DNA from: JAFEBO01 sp036392375
GTDB taxonomy: Bacteria > Planctomycetota > Phycisphaerae > Phycisphaerales > UBA1924
Direction of reading: 5' to 3'
Length of the DNA: 64,000 nt
Assembly (NCBI GenBank): GCA_036392375.1
Contig: DASVYC010000081.1
Span: 1-64,000, forward strand
Position numbers and translations under genes: made by a program. Positions 1-8,473 of this stretch are shown here, piece after piece; position 1 is the first letter of the stretch; each line of letters begins with the position of its first letter. The notes below the pieces were generated by a model that had not been told where the DNA came from, did not search any database, and saw only the letters and a list, made by a program, of their open reading frames with translations.

Positions 1-182
1 GATGGATGATATGGGAAGAGGGGGGCGGGGGTGCAGGGGAGGCGGGGCGGGCGACAAGAACCGGAGAAGAGGAGAACAGGGGAAGAGGGGAGCAGGCAGG
101 ACAGGAGTACGCGGGGGTGCTGCGGGAGGTGGCGGCGTTTCTGTTTCTACACTGCACCGGTGGGATGAAGGGGCAGCAGCGG

Positions 183-1295
183 ATGAAGAACCCTTCGGAC
201 AGATTCGGGCTTTCGGTGGACAAGGCGGCGGGCGCGATGCCGCCGGCGGCGGTGGCGTCGAGCGGGCCGTTGGCGAAGCGGCGGGCACTCTCCCTCGACG
301 AATACGAGCAGGGCGTGCTGCAGGCGGACCGGGCGGTGCTGGGGCGGGCGTTGTCGCTGATCGAGTCTGTGAACCCGGACCACGAGCCATTGGCACGGGA
401 TCTTTTGGCTCGCGTGCTCACGAAGAGCGGCGGGGCGATCCGAGTGGGGATCACGGGCGTGCCGGGAGCGGGGAAGTCCACGTTCATCGAGCGGCTGGGG
501 GTCACGCTGGCGGACCGCGGGCGGAAGGTCGCGGTGCTGGCGGTAGACCCGTCGAGCAACATCTCGGGCGGCTCGATCCTGGGCGATCGGACGCGGATGT
601 CGCGCCTGTCGGGGCATCCCAACGCGTTTATTCGGCCCTCGCCGAGTAGCGGCGCGCTCGGCGGCGTGGCCCGCAAGACGCGGGAGTCGATGCTGCTGTG
701 CGAGGCCGCGGGGTTTGACGTGGTGCTGATCGAGACGGTGGGTGTTGGGCAGTCGGAGACGCAGGTCGCCGAGATGACGGACTTCTTCCTGGCGATCATG
801 ATCGCGGGCGCGGGGGATGAGCTGCAGGGGATCAAGCGCGGGATCCTCGAGCTGGTGGACATGATCGCGGTGAACAAGGCCGACGGGGAGAACGAGCGGC
901 GGGCGAAACTGGCGGCGAGTGAGTACGCCGCGGCGGTGCGGCTGTTCCAGCACCGTGACCCGACGTGGAGCGTGCCGGTGACGACGTGCTCGGCGGTGAG
1001 CGGGATGGGCGTGGCGGAGATCTGGGAACGCATCGAGCAGCGGGTGCACACGCTGCGTGGCAGCGGTCGGCTGGATGAAATGCGGCGGGGTCAGGACCTG
1101 CGGTGGATGCACGCGCTGCTGGAGGAACACCTGCACCGGCGGCTGACGGAGAGTGCCGAGGCGCGGGCGATTGTGAGCCGCGCCGAGGACGAGGTGCGGG
1201 GCGCCCACGTGCCGCCGGTGGTGGCGGCGGAACGGGCGGCAGAGTCGTTGCTGCGCGAGATAGCGAACAGCGTGCGACATCCCCCAATCGAATAA
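183..1295 (+). CDS. meaB: Methylmalonyl-CoA mutase-associated GTPase MeaB
   Basis: G3E-family P-loop GTPase that chaperones adenosylcobalamin-dependent methylmalonyl-CoA mutase, gating cofactor loading and protecting the enzyme. From the chosen start the protein is 370 aa. The Walker A motif GVPGAGKS lies at about 92-99, the switch/Walker B stretch DVVLIETVGVGQ at about 179-190 and the guanine-specifying NKAD at about 231-234. The C-terminal helical arm is present. ATG 183 was chosen because AAGGGG lies nine bases upstream; ATG 165 is an alternative adding six residues, and the reading frame stays open further upstream into G-rich, non-protein-like sequence. The neighbours mce and a carboxyltransferase fit a methylmalonyl-CoA pathway; the mutase itself is not in the window and may lie just to the left. 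The family call is secure, the exact start less so. Confidence 0.93.
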   Translation: MKNPSDRFGLSVDKAAGAMPPAAVASSGPLAKRRALSLDEYEQGVLQADRAVLGRALSLIESVNPDHEPLARDLLARVLTKSGGAIRVGITGVPGAGKSTFIERLGVTLADRGRKVAVLAVDPSSNISGGSILGDRTRMSRLSGHPNAFIRPSPSSGALGGVARKTRESMLLCEAAGFDVVLIETVGVGQSETQVAEMTDFFLAIMIAGAGDELQGIKRGILELVDMIAVNKADGENERRAKLAASEYAAAVRLFQHRDPTWSVPVTTCSAVSGMGVAEIWERIEQRVHTLRGSGRLDEMRRGQDLRWMHALLEEHLHRRLTESAEARAIVSRAEDEVRGAHVPPVVAAERAAESLLREIANSVRHPPIE

Positions 1296-1348
1296 GTCCT
1301 ATAAAATCATTGTTTCCATGATCCCGGATAGAAAAACTACTTCTATTC

Positions 1349-1377
1349 TTGATTTGCTGATCGCGTGGTCATATATT
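1349..1377 (+). promoter_or_regulatory. Candidate sigma70-type promoter for the mce/carboxyltransferase genes
   Basis: TTGATT (1349-1354) and TATATT (1372-1377) are separated by exactly 17 bases. They sit in a conspicuously AT-rich gap between meaB and mce, about 55 bases before the chosen mce start. This is seen in sequence only; no transcription data are available. It would let the mce-carboxyltransferase-carrier genes be expressed independently of meaB. Confidence 0.4.
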
Positions 1378-1431
1378 CAGACGAGTGAGACGATTCCGGT
1401 ATTGGCGGAGAGCTCAAAGGAAGTGACCCTC

Positions 1432-1938
1432 ATGAACAGCTCTGAAGCGGTCGGACAGAACGGCGTCTCGTCTGCGGCGATCGCATCGCTGATCGCCGCC
1501 AAGGGTGTGAATCACATCGGGATCGCGGTTCGATCGCTGGACGCGCAGCGGGCGTTCTACGAGGGCGTGCTGGGAGCGCGGTTCGAGAGCATCGAAGAGG
1601 TGCGGAGCCAGAAGGTGCGGGTCGCGTTCTACGCGCTTGGGCCCAAGGAGAACCCGACGCGGCTGGAGCTGCTGGAGCCCACGTCGCCGGATTCGCCGGT
1701 GGCGCAGTTCATCGAGAAGCGCGGCGAGGGTTTGCACCACGTCGCGTACACGGTCAGCGATATCGCCGGGCGGCTGAGTGCGTTGCACCAGGCTGGGGTG
1801 CGGCTGATCGACGAGTACCCGCGGGCGGGCGCTCACGGGTCGCAGATCGCGTTTGTGCATCCCAAGTCTTCGGGCGGCGTGCTCACGGAGTTGTGCGAGC
1901 CCCGCCGCAGCAATCCCGGCGCGGGACACGCCGCGTAA
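1432..1938 (+). CDS. mce: Methylmalonyl-CoA epimerase (VOC superfamily)
   Basis: Interconverts (2S)- and (2R)-methylmalonyl-CoA, linking the biotin-dependent carboxyltransferase product to the mutase substrate. At 168 aa it is slightly longer than typical epimerases because of about 25 extra N-terminal residues. Two VOC halves are visible: NHIGIAVRSL (His28), RLELLEP (Glu79), GLHHVAY (His103) and LTELCEP (Glu153), the four positions expected to hold the metal. ATG 1432 was chosen because AAAGGAAG lies about ten bases upstream; the frame stays open back to ATG 1318, but that stretch is AT-rich and not protein-like. It lies between meaB and a carboxyltransferase, as in many propionate-metabolising bacteria. 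The next gene starts about 25 bases downstream, which suggests one operon. Confidence 0.93.
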   Translation: MNSSEAVGQNGVSSAAIASLIAAKGVNHIGIAVRSLDAQRAFYEGVLGARFESIEEVRSQKVRVAFYALGPKENPTRLELLEPTSPDSPVAQFIEKRGEGLHHVAYTVSDIAGRLSALHQAGVRLIDEYPRAGAHGSQIAFVHPKSSGGVLTELCEPRRSNPGAGHAA

Positions 1939-1963
1939 TCGCAAGAACGAAAGGATGTTCGCC

Positions 1964-3589
1964 GTGACGACCTCCACCCCTGCTTCGACTCCGGCGTCCA
2001 CCTCCAAGCCCGCGGCCGCGACGCCTCTCAAGGCCGCGGCCGCGATTCCGATGTCGGACCGCGTCGCGGAGCTGCAGACCAAGCGCGAGCACGTGGCCCT
2101 GGGCGGGGGGGCCGAACGCATCGCCAAGCTCCATGCCGCGGGCAATCTCACCGCCCGCGAACGCATCGACGCACTTATCGACGCCGGCTCGTTCCAGGAA
2201 CGCTACGGCTTCGCGACCCACCGCTGCACGCTCTTTGGCATGACCGGCAAAGACCTGCCCGCCGACGGCGTGGTGACAGGATCCGGCCGCATTGACGGCC
2301 GCACGATTCACCTTGCCAGCCAGGATTTCACGGTCGGCGGCGGCGCGGTGGGCGAGGCCCACGCCGAGAAGATTGTCGAGATGATGCGGACGAGCCTGAA
2401 GACCGGCTCGCCGTTCGTCTTCGTGAACGACTCCGGCGGTGCACGCATCCAGGAAGGCATCGATTCGCTGTCGGGCTACGGCAAGATCTTCTATCACAAC
2501 ACGCTGCTGTCGGGCGTCGTGCCGCAGATCTCGCTGATCTGCGGCCCGTGCGCGGGCGGGGCGGCGTACAGCCCGGCGCTGACGGACTTTGTCATCCAGA
2601 CCCGCCGGGCTCAGATGTTCATCACCGGGCCCAACGTGATCAAGCAGGTGACGCGCGAGGATGTGACCGCCGACCAGCTCGGCGGCGCCGAGGCGCACAT
2701 GCACTATTCGGGCAACATCCACTTCATCGCGGCCGACGACAAGGAGGCGACGCAGATCTGCCGCAAGCTCTTGAGCTTCCTGCCGGCCAACAACGCCGAG
2801 GACCCGCCGTTCGTCGCACCCGACGAAGCGCCGGGCAGCGTCCCGGCGTTGAACGAGGTGCTTCCGAGCGACGCGCGGTTCACGTACGACATGCACAAGG
2901 TGATCAACCTGCTCGTCGATCGCGCCGACTTCCTGGAGGTGCAGGCGGGTTTCGCGGGCAGCGTGATCATCGGCTTCGGGCGCGTGGGCGGGCACAGTGT
3001 CGGCATTGTCGCCAACAACCCGGGCGTGAAGGCCGGGGCGCTCGACATCGACTCGTCGGACAAGGCCTCGCGCTTCGTCCGCTTCTGCAACGCGTTCAAC
3101 ATCCCGATCGTCACGCTTGTCGACACGCCCGGATACTTCCCCGGCGTGCAGCAGGAGTACGGCGGGATCATCCGTCACGGCGCGAAGCTGCTCTTTTCCT
3201 ATTCCGCCGCCACAGTGCCGAAGATCACAGTCATCGTGCGCAAGGCCTTCGGCGGCGCCTATGTCGCGATGGCGAGCAAGGACCTGGGCGCTGACGCGGT
3301 CGCGGCGTGGCCAACGGCCGAGATCGCGGTGATGGGTGCCGAGGGAGCCGCGGAGGTGATCTTCAAAAAGGAGATCAGCGAAGCCGCGGACAAGAACGCC
3401 AAGCGGGCCGAGCTGGTCGCGCTGTACCGCAACACCTTCAGCAACCCCTATGTCGCCGCGGGACGGCGGATGGTGGACGATGTAATCGAACCCAGCGAGA
3501 CGCGGCGGTTTGTCGCCATGTCGCTGCACGTGCTGAAGAACAAGCGCGAGCTGCGGCCGGAGAAGAAGCACGGGTTGATCCCGCTGTAA
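1964..3589 (+). CDS. Acyl-CoA carboxyltransferase, propionyl-CoA carboxylase beta / methylmalonyl-CoA decarboxylase alpha type
   Basis: Carboxyltransferase subunit of a biotin-dependent enzyme moving CO2 between carboxybiotin and propionyl-CoA (PccB/MmdA family). The protein is about 541 aa. The family signatures GPCAGGAAYSPALTDF (about 194-209), VDTPGYFPG (about 386-394) and RKAFGGAYVAMASKDLGAD are all present. The C-terminus KKHGLIPL is the classical PccB ending. The first ~28 residues are an Ala/Thr/Pro-rich tail not usual in the family. GTG 1964 was chosen because GAAAGG lies about nine bases before it; ATG 1955 abuts that same Shine-Dalgarno, so it is less likely, and ATG 2051 would remove the tail. 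No biotin carboxylase gene lies in the window, so carboxylase versus sodium-pumping decarboxylase use is undecided. Confidence 0.92.
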   Translation: MTTSTPASTPASTSKPAAATPLKAAAAIPMSDRVAELQTKREHVALGGGAERIAKLHAAGNLTARERIDALIDAGSFQERYGFATHRCTLFGMTGKDLPADGVVTGSGRIDGRTIHLASQDFTVGGGAVGEAHAEKIVEMMRTSLKTGSPFVFVNDSGGARIQEGIDSLSGYGKIFYHNTLLSGVVPQISLICGPCAGGAAYSPALTDFVIQTRRAQMFITGPNVIKQVTREDVTADQLGGAEAHMHYSGNIHFIAADDKEATQICRKLLSFLPANNAEDPPFVAPDEAPGSVPALNEVLPSDARFTYDMHKVINLLVDRADFLEVQAGFAGSVIIGFGRVGGHSVGIVANNPGVKAGALDIDSSDKASRFVRFCNAFNIPIVTLVDTPGYFPGVQQEYGGIIRHGAKLLFSYSAATVPKITVIVRKAFGGAYVAMASKDLGADAVAAWPTAEIAVMGAEGAAEVIFKKEISEAADKNAKRAELVALYRNTFSNPYVAAGRRMVDDVIEPSETRRFVAMSLHVLKNKRELRPEKKHGLIPL

Positions 3590-3594
3590 ATACG

Positions 3595-3763
3595 GATTCA
3601 CCACAGAGGCACAGAGACACAGAGAGGAGGATTTGGGAAAGGCAATGAGAGTCGGACACGAGTGCGATCGCGCAACGCGTGAACCACCCCCGACACGCTC
3701 TCGATCTGCAGCGTCTTTCCCCAACTTTCCTCTCTGTGTCTCTGTGCCTCTGTGGTGAGAATC
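3595..3763. repeat. Inverted-repeat element (CACCACAGAGGCACAGAGAC type)
   Basis: Two 30-base arms, 3599-3628 and 3728-3757, are perfect reverse complements beginning CACCACAGAGGCACAGAG. Both continue imperfectly inward (about 3629-3643 and 3713-3727) and outward through GATT. The ~100-base centre is unlike the flanking genes. The element separates the carboxyltransferase from the next small gene. A close relative occurs at 56468-56577. Similar CACAGAG-rich repeats are scattered in many bacterial genomes; a non-autonomous (MITE/REP-like) origin is inference. Confidence 0.85.
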
Positions 3764-3773
3764 GAATCGGCTC

Positions 3774-4013
3774 ATGAACACAATCCCACACAACCCCTCG
3801 ATTCCCCCGGAGCACGTCGTCGTGATCGCCGCCGCGGTGGCCGCGGCGTGCGGGCCGCGGGCCCGGGCGACGTGGATCACCCCGCTGGATGACCGCGACA
3901 ATCGTGCGAGCTGGCTGACGGACGGGCGTTCGCGGGTGATGTCGATGCACGCGCCGCGTCGGAATGTGGCGGATCGGGCGCCGGGGAGTTCTGTCGATCG
4001 GAGTCTTCCATGA
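3774..4013 (+). CDS. Small protein of the carboxylase operon (OadG-like C-terminal style)
   Basis: A 79-aa product with one hydrophobic stretch, VVVIAAAVAAACG (about 15-27), followed by a basic tail with the pattern SWLTDGRSRVMSMHAPRR. That layout, one hydrophobic helix and then a W-x-x-x-GR segment before a His-rich/basic end, recalls the gamma/small subunits of biotin-dependent decarboxylases and carboxylases, but I cannot confirm homology. It is very likely a real gene. It sits between the carboxyltransferase and the carrier, in the same direction, and its stop overlaps the next start as ATGA (4010-4013), typical of translational coupling. The start has no strong Shine-Dalgarno and lies just after the right arm of the inverted repeat. 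Possible role: membrane anchor or assembly factor. Confidence 0.7.
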   Translation: MNTIPHNPSIPPEHVVVIAAAVAAACGPRARATWITPLDDRDNRASWLTDGRSRVMSMHAPRRNVADRAPGSSVDRSLP

Positions 4014-4492
4014 AGATGCGAATCACCGTTGAGGGCAAGAAGTACGAGGTCGAGGTGGAGATGCTCGACAGCGTGCTGCCGACCGCCGCGGCTCCGGCGG
4101 CGCCGATCATCAAGCCGAAGACCGACGCCAAGCCCGCGGCGGTGATCGAAACCAAGACAGATGGCAAGCCCGAACTGAAGCCCGACGCGAAGGCCGATCA
4201 CGGGTCGAACCATCACGTGGACGCCAAGGGATGGCACAGCGTCTCGGAGGGGAAGGCGGGAGAGGTGTGCGCCCCGGTGTCGGGAACCGTCGGCGAGGTG
4301 CGGGTGAAGATCGGCGACGCGATCAAGGTGGGGGATTCGCTGGTGGTCCTCGAGGTGTCGAAGGCGGTCTCGACGGGCGAGCAGCCGTTCGCGGGCTCGA
4401 TCCGATCGCTGCTGACGGGCACCGTGCGCGACGTGCTGATCAAGAAGGGCGAGACGGTGAAGCCGGGGCAGGTGCTGGCGCGGATCGGCTAG
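4010..4492 (+). CDS. Biotinyl/lipoyl-domain carrier protein with an atypical attachment motif
   Basis: A 160-aa protein. The N-terminal strand MKMRITVEGKKYEVEV is followed by a Lys/Asp/Pro-rich linker (about 25-85) and a C-terminal biotinyl-like domain (about 86-160: VCAPVSGTVGEVRVKIGD through KKGETVKPGQVLARIG). By context it should be the biotin carrier for the upstream carboxyltransferase. The attachment site reads LEVSKAVST with Lys118, instead of the usual E-A-M-K-M. The Ala and both Met residues are missing, and about eight extra residues follow before the last hairpin. It starts inside the stop of the preceding gene (ATGA). It could be a biotin domain with an unusual motif, a lipoyl-like domain, or an unmodified scaffold. 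Confidence 0.85.
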   Translation: MKMRITVEGKKYEVEVEMLDSVLPTAAAPAAPIIKPKTDAKPAAVIETKTDGKPELKPDAKADHGSNHHVDAKGWHSVSEGKAGEVCAPVSGTVGEVRVKIGDAIKVGDSLVVLEVSKAVSTGEQPFAGSIRSLLTGTVRDVLIKKGETVKPGQVLARIG

Positions 4493-4605
4493 ACATCGCA
4501 CGTGACCGCTCGACAGCCTCTCGCGTCAGCGCGAGGTTGGCGCGAAGTCGGTGAGAGGTCGGCGGGTTACGCCCCGCTCCCCATCCCCGCCCGCTACCGT
4601 TCCCC

Positions 4606-5544
4606 GTGCGCGAGAGCGAGCTTCTTCAACGCATCGCCGAGCGGTCCGCGGGCATGCCCGCGGCGTTCCCGCATGTTGTGCTCGGCCCCGGCGACGACTG
4701 CGCCGGCGTGCACCCGCCGCGCGGAACGATGCTGCTGACGGTGGACCAGGTCATCGAGCGTCGCCACTTTGTGACAGGTACCCCGCTGGATCTGATCGCG
4801 CGCAAGTCCGTCGCTCGATCGATCTCTGATCTTGCGGCGATGGGCGCGTCGCCGTGGTGTGCGCTGGCGACCGGGGCGTTGCCGTCGGGATTCCCGCAGG
4901 GCGATGCGGATGCATTGTGCGCGTCGATCAAGAAGTGGGCGGAGCACTGGCGTTGCCCGATGGTGGGGGGCGATCTGGCGTCGTTGCCCGATGCGGGCGG
5001 GCCGCTGGTGCTCACGGTCACCGCGGTCGGCGTCGCGCATGCATCGGGGCACGTTGTCACCCGTGCGGGCGCGAAGGTCGGCGATCATGTGTATGTCACG
5101 GGCGCCCTGGGCGGCTCGTTCGATCGCGCGACGGGGCTTGGTCGGCATCTCACGTTCGAGCCGCGGCTGCGCGAGGCGGCGTGGCTGCTGGAGACCTTCG
5201 GCGCGCGCGTGCACGCGATGATCGATCTGTCCGACGGCCTGGGGCGCGACGCGGGTCGGATCGCTGCGGCGTCGGGCGTGCGGCTGGAGATCGACGCGGA
5301 CGCGATCCCGTGCAACCCGGGCGTGCCGGAATGGCGATCTGCTGTGGGCGACGGCGAGGACTATGAGCTTCTGTTCTGTCTTGATCCCGCCGCGTCGGCG
5401 CTCGACAGCATTCCCGTGCTGGATTCGGGGAGCGTTACGAGCGTTCGCCGCATCGGCGTGGTGACATCGGGCGCTGGCTGCGTGGTGCGTGAGGCGGGAC
5501 GCTGGATCGAGGCTTCGGAGCTGGGCTGGGACCACGCGGGCTGA
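4606..5544 (+). CDS. thiL: Thiamine-monophosphate kinase
   Basis: Phosphorylates thiamine monophosphate to thiamine diphosphate, the last step of cofactor synthesis, in the cytosol. The 312-aa length is normal for ThiL. Motifs in order: VLGPGDDCAGV (about 25-35), LTVDQVIERRHF, the metal-binding helix ARSISDLAAMGA, MVGGDLAS, the ATP-side YVTGALGGS, IDLSDGLGRDA and GDGEDYELLF near the C-terminus. All Asp residues expected for Mg-ATP binding in the AIR-synthase/PurM fold are visible. The start is a GTG with no clear Shine-Dalgarno, 113 bases after the carrier gene. thiC of the same pathway lies at 43.1-45.1 kb, so the pathway is split. A strong hairpin terminator follows. Confidence 0.95.
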   Translation: MRESELLQRIAERSAGMPAAFPHVVLGPGDDCAGVHPPRGTMLLTVDQVIERRHFVTGTPLDLIARKSVARSISDLAAMGASPWCALATGALPSGFPQGDADALCASIKKWAEHWRCPMVGGDLASLPDAGGPLVLTVTAVGVAHASGHVVTRAGAKVGDHVYVTGALGGSFDRATGLGRHLTFEPRLREAAWLLETFGARVHAMIDLSDGLGRDAGRIAAASGVRLEIDADAIPCNPGVPEWRSAVGDGEDYELLFCLDPAASALDSIPVLDSGSVTSVRRIGVVTSGAGCVVREAGRWIEASELGWDHAG

Positions 5545-5626
5545 TCGGCGGCGGTGGGCGTATGGGCCGCGCTCAACGGGAGTTCTCTCTGTTTGTGCGA
5601 TCGCGTTCGGGCCGCCCGTGTTGCGG

Positions 5627-5651
5627 CCCGCCGTTCTGGCGGCGGGTTTTC
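5627..5651 (+). terminator. Rho-independent terminator after thiL
   Basis: Stem CCCGCCG / CGGCGGG (5627-5633 with 5640-5646), loop TTCTGG, then TTTTC. It lies about 80 bases past the thiL stop and before the first dockerin gene. Confidence 0.8.
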
Positions 5652-5769
5652 TTGGACCAGCCGAGCGTCTGCTTGGCGTGAATTCCGCGCGGCTCCCGCG
5701 TGATGTTGGGGGCCTGCCGGCTCGCACCTGTCGGTGCCGACCGGTCCAGCCAAGACGAAGGAATGATCC

Positions 5770-8436
5770 ATGCAACCACGAAACGCTTTGCAGCTTGCGC
5801 TGCTGGCGGGCGCCTGCGCCGCCATCCCGTCCGCTCTCGCCCAGACCGCCGAAACCGGCGTCGTACCGGACGCTGGGGTCAACACGCTCGACGGCAACAA
5901 CTCCACGGGCGCCCCGCTGGACTCGGACCCTCGCACGGTCCAGATCATGCTGGACCCGAGCGTGCTCGGCCAGATCCCGGTCGGCAGCGTTCTTACCTCG
6001 ATCTCGTTCCGGTTGGACGCATCGGTGGCCGCGGCGTGGCCCGCGGCGGCGACCGTGTTCTCCGACTTTGAGGTTCGCCTTGGCAAGGCCGCGAACGCCG
6101 CGAGCGCGAAGAGCGTGACCTTTGCGGACAACGTCGTGCCCGGGAGCGATGTCCTGGTCCGCGACGGACAGCTCGCGCCGCTGGCCGGTGTCTTCAGCGC
6201 GGGCGCCACCGATCCCAATTCCGAAGCGTTCGGCGCGACTATCTCGTTCACAAAGGGGTATTACTACACCGGCGGCGGTCTGGTAATCACCATCCGTCAT
6301 AGTGGACAGATCGCGGGATCTCTCGCGCTTCTCGATTCTCACACGACGCCGGGCGTGGGTTATATCTACGCGAACGGCCAGCTCGCGGCCGCTGGAACCG
6401 CGATCGTCAAATCACCGGTCATGCGCCTCGGATTTGTCCGCGACACCGCCCGGGTGGCCGATGGTGTCAACAAGGTTTTCCTGGGAGAGGAGTTCGCCAC
6501 TGCCGATGGCTCGTCGTTCTCGAACATTCATCCGTTCACCAGCAACGATCGCACCATCGCCACCACCATCGGCGCCGGCGAGTTGGACGCGTTCGCACCG
6601 GGCACGAGCCTCACCGGTCTGTCGCTCCGCAATGACAGCACCAACCTGGTTCCCTCCAGCAGCCCCTGGCCCAGCGCCGACAAGTTCTTCGCGAACTGGT
6701 TCCTGCAGCTCTCCCGTTCGCTCACGCCGGTCGGCGGTATGCTCAGCGATATCGATTCCAACGTGGACACCGACGCGGTCGAGGTGTATGACGCGCCGCT
6801 GCTGATCCCCGCGAACGCGATGCTGCCCAACCCCGATGGCTGGGGTGTTGGCAAGCCCTCGCCGTACTCGTTTGTTGTGCCTTTCCGGCTTCCGTACGAG
6901 TACCGGGGCGGCGACCTGTTCATGCTCAACCGCACCAGCGGTCACGGGCAGGTGGAGAGCGTGGCCGTCGACACGTACGCCAACCCTCGCATGCAGTCGG
7001 CGTGGTTCAACGATTCCAACACCGACTCGGTGAACCAACTGGCCACGCCCTTGGTGTACCGCTTCGACGCGGACGCGGGCGTGATCGCGCCCAATGACCG
7101 GGCCCAGAGCAACGGCAACTCGCTCACGTGGCAGATGCTCTCCGCCGCCGATGCGACGTACCAGGTCATCATCCACGAGAGCGAGCTCAAGCACATCCCG
7201 GCGGGCTCGGTGATCGATTCGTTCGCGCTACGTCGGGCCCTGGGCCAGGGCGGGCCGTGGCCGGACTCGGACGTTGCGGCGCTCGATTACGACGTGTGGG
7301 TGAGCACCGCGGCACGCACGCCCGACACCATGAGCACCACCTACGCCACCAACGAGGGTGCGGACAAAGTCCAGGTCCGCGAGGGGGCGTTGGGTGTGCG
7401 GGGGCTGTCGTATCCGAGTGGACCCGGAGTGTCGGCGTATGGCCCGGCTATCGAGTTCCAGCGCGGGTTTGTGTACAACGGCGGCGGGCTGTGTATCACG
7501 GTCCGCACCACCGGTCTCCCCGGAGTGCTGCCACCGAACTTCAGCGGCGATCTGGGCTCATCGGCCGTTCGGTCCGTGACCACGGGTGATCGCACCGCGA
7601 CCGACGGGCTCTTCACCGCGGGGCCGGCGATCAAACTCGGCTACATCGCCTCGGGCGTGACCAGCGGCGCCGAAGTCACGGGTCGTCGTGTTTTCGACGG
7701 CGAGCGCACCAATCAGATGATCTACTCCGCCGCGACGCTCAACGACATTCCCCCGGGATCGAAGATCACCGGCATGTCGTTCCGCAACCGCATGAACCAG
7801 ATCGCGGCGAGCTATCCCGCGACCAAGACGCTGCTGCCGCGGTTCGACGTCGCGCTCAGCACCGCCGCGAACACAACCGCGACAATGAGCGCCACCGTGG
7901 CGCTCAACGAGGGCCCGGATCGCGTGGACGCCCGCACCGGCCCGCTCATCCTCCCCGCGGGCGCCTTCCGCGACAGCCCGATCCTGCCCACCAACGACGC
8001 CGATGAGTTTGATTTCTACATCGACTTCCCGCAGGCGTTCTTCTACCGCGGCGGCGACCTGTGCGTCACCATCCGCAGCGAGTCGCCGCTGAGCGGACTG
8101 GCGGCGTTCGATGTGGCTGCAATGGCCAGCGGGGCGCTGGCCACCATGCGGCGGGACGAGTCCGATGCCGACGCCGCTGTGCTGGGCGCGTTCACCGGGC
8201 CGCCCATCATCCGCTTTGCGTACACCCCGCCGTCGTCGTGCCTTGCCGATCTGAACAAGGACGGCGTGGTGGACGATCAGGACTTCCAGATCTTCTCCCA
8301 GGCGTACGACGTTCTCGATTGCAACGCGACTGCCATGTTCCCGGGATGCCCCGCCGACATGAACTTCGACGGCGTGGTGGACGATCAGGACTTCCAGATC
8401 TTCGTCATTGCGTACGACGAGTTGATCTGCCCGTAA
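5770..8436 (+). CDS. Secreted modular protein with C-terminal GC-type dockerin (array member 1)
   Basis: An 888-aa exported protein of unknown function. A signal peptide (about 1-25, ending ALAQ) precedes four divergent copies of a ~200-aa module. Each copy carries IPxGSxI-x-S/G-R, a WP motif, a strand ending in STA or SRS, a TM(S)TT/N-x-GxD segment, and closes with Y-x-GG-D/G-L-x-x-T-x-R. Copies begin near residues 50, 260, 468 and 650. The last ~65 residues form a paired EF-hand dockerin: DLNKDGVVDDQDF and DMNFDGVVDDQDF, joined by a GCPAD linker and ending CP. AAGGA precedes ATG 5770 at normal spacing. It is the first of four tandem paralogues and is closed by a strong terminator. Surface attachment through the dockerin is inferred; no partner is seen here. 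Confidence 0.9.
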   Translation: MQPRNALQLALLAGACAAIPSALAQTAETGVVPDAGVNTLDGNNSTGAPLDSDPRTVQIMLDPSVLGQIPVGSVLTSISFRLDASVAAAWPAAATVFSDFEVRLGKAANAASAKSVTFADNVVPGSDVLVRDGQLAPLAGVFSAGATDPNSEAFGATISFTKGYYYTGGGLVITIRHSGQIAGSLALLDSHTTPGVGYIYANGQLAAAGTAIVKSPVMRLGFVRDTARVADGVNKVFLGEEFATADGSSFSNIHPFTSNDRTIATTIGAGELDAFAPGTSLTGLSLRNDSTNLVPSSSPWPSADKFFANWFLQLSRSLTPVGGMLSDIDSNVDTDAVEVYDAPLLIPANAMLPNPDGWGVGKPSPYSFVVPFRLPYEYRGGDLFMLNRTSGHGQVESVAVDTYANPRMQSAWFNDSNTDSVNQLATPLVYRFDADAGVIAPNDRAQSNGNSLTWQMLSAADATYQVIIHESELKHIPAGSVIDSFALRRALGQGGPWPDSDVAALDYDVWVSTAARTPDTMSTTYATNEGADKVQVREGALGVRGLSYPSGPGVSAYGPAIEFQRGFVYNGGGLCITVRTTGLPGVLPPNFSGDLGSSAVRSVTTGDRTATDGLFTAGPAIKLGYIASGVTSGAEVTGRRVFDGERTNQMIYSAATLNDIPPGSKITGMSFRNRMNQIAASYPATKTLLPRFDVALSTAANTTATMSATVALNEGPDRVDARTGPLILPAGAFRDSPILPTNDADEFDFYIDFPQAFFYRGGDLCVTIRSESPLSGLAAFDVAAMASGALATMRRDESDADAAVLGAFTGPPIIRFAYTPPSSCLADLNKDGVVDDQDFQIFSQAYDVLDCNATAMFPGCPADMNFDGVVDDQDFQIFVIAYDELICP

Positions 8437-8473
8437 GCCCAAACCGCCACGACCACAACCCGCCTGAACCCCT

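Noticed and set aside
1..182. Possible end of an upstream gene
   Set aside because: The first 180 bases are G-rich with open frames but no recognisable protein sequence; nothing can be supported.
3438..3950. Open frame containing SPQRHRDTERK-like peptides near 3.6-3.8 kb
   Set aside because: The peptide is the translation of the CACAGAG inverted repeat, a common annotation artefact.
1883..4501. Long minus-strand open frame (872 codons) opposite the carboxyltransferase operon
   Set aside because: It is antisense to three well-supported genes, is His/Arg-rich without motifs and arises from third-position GC bias.
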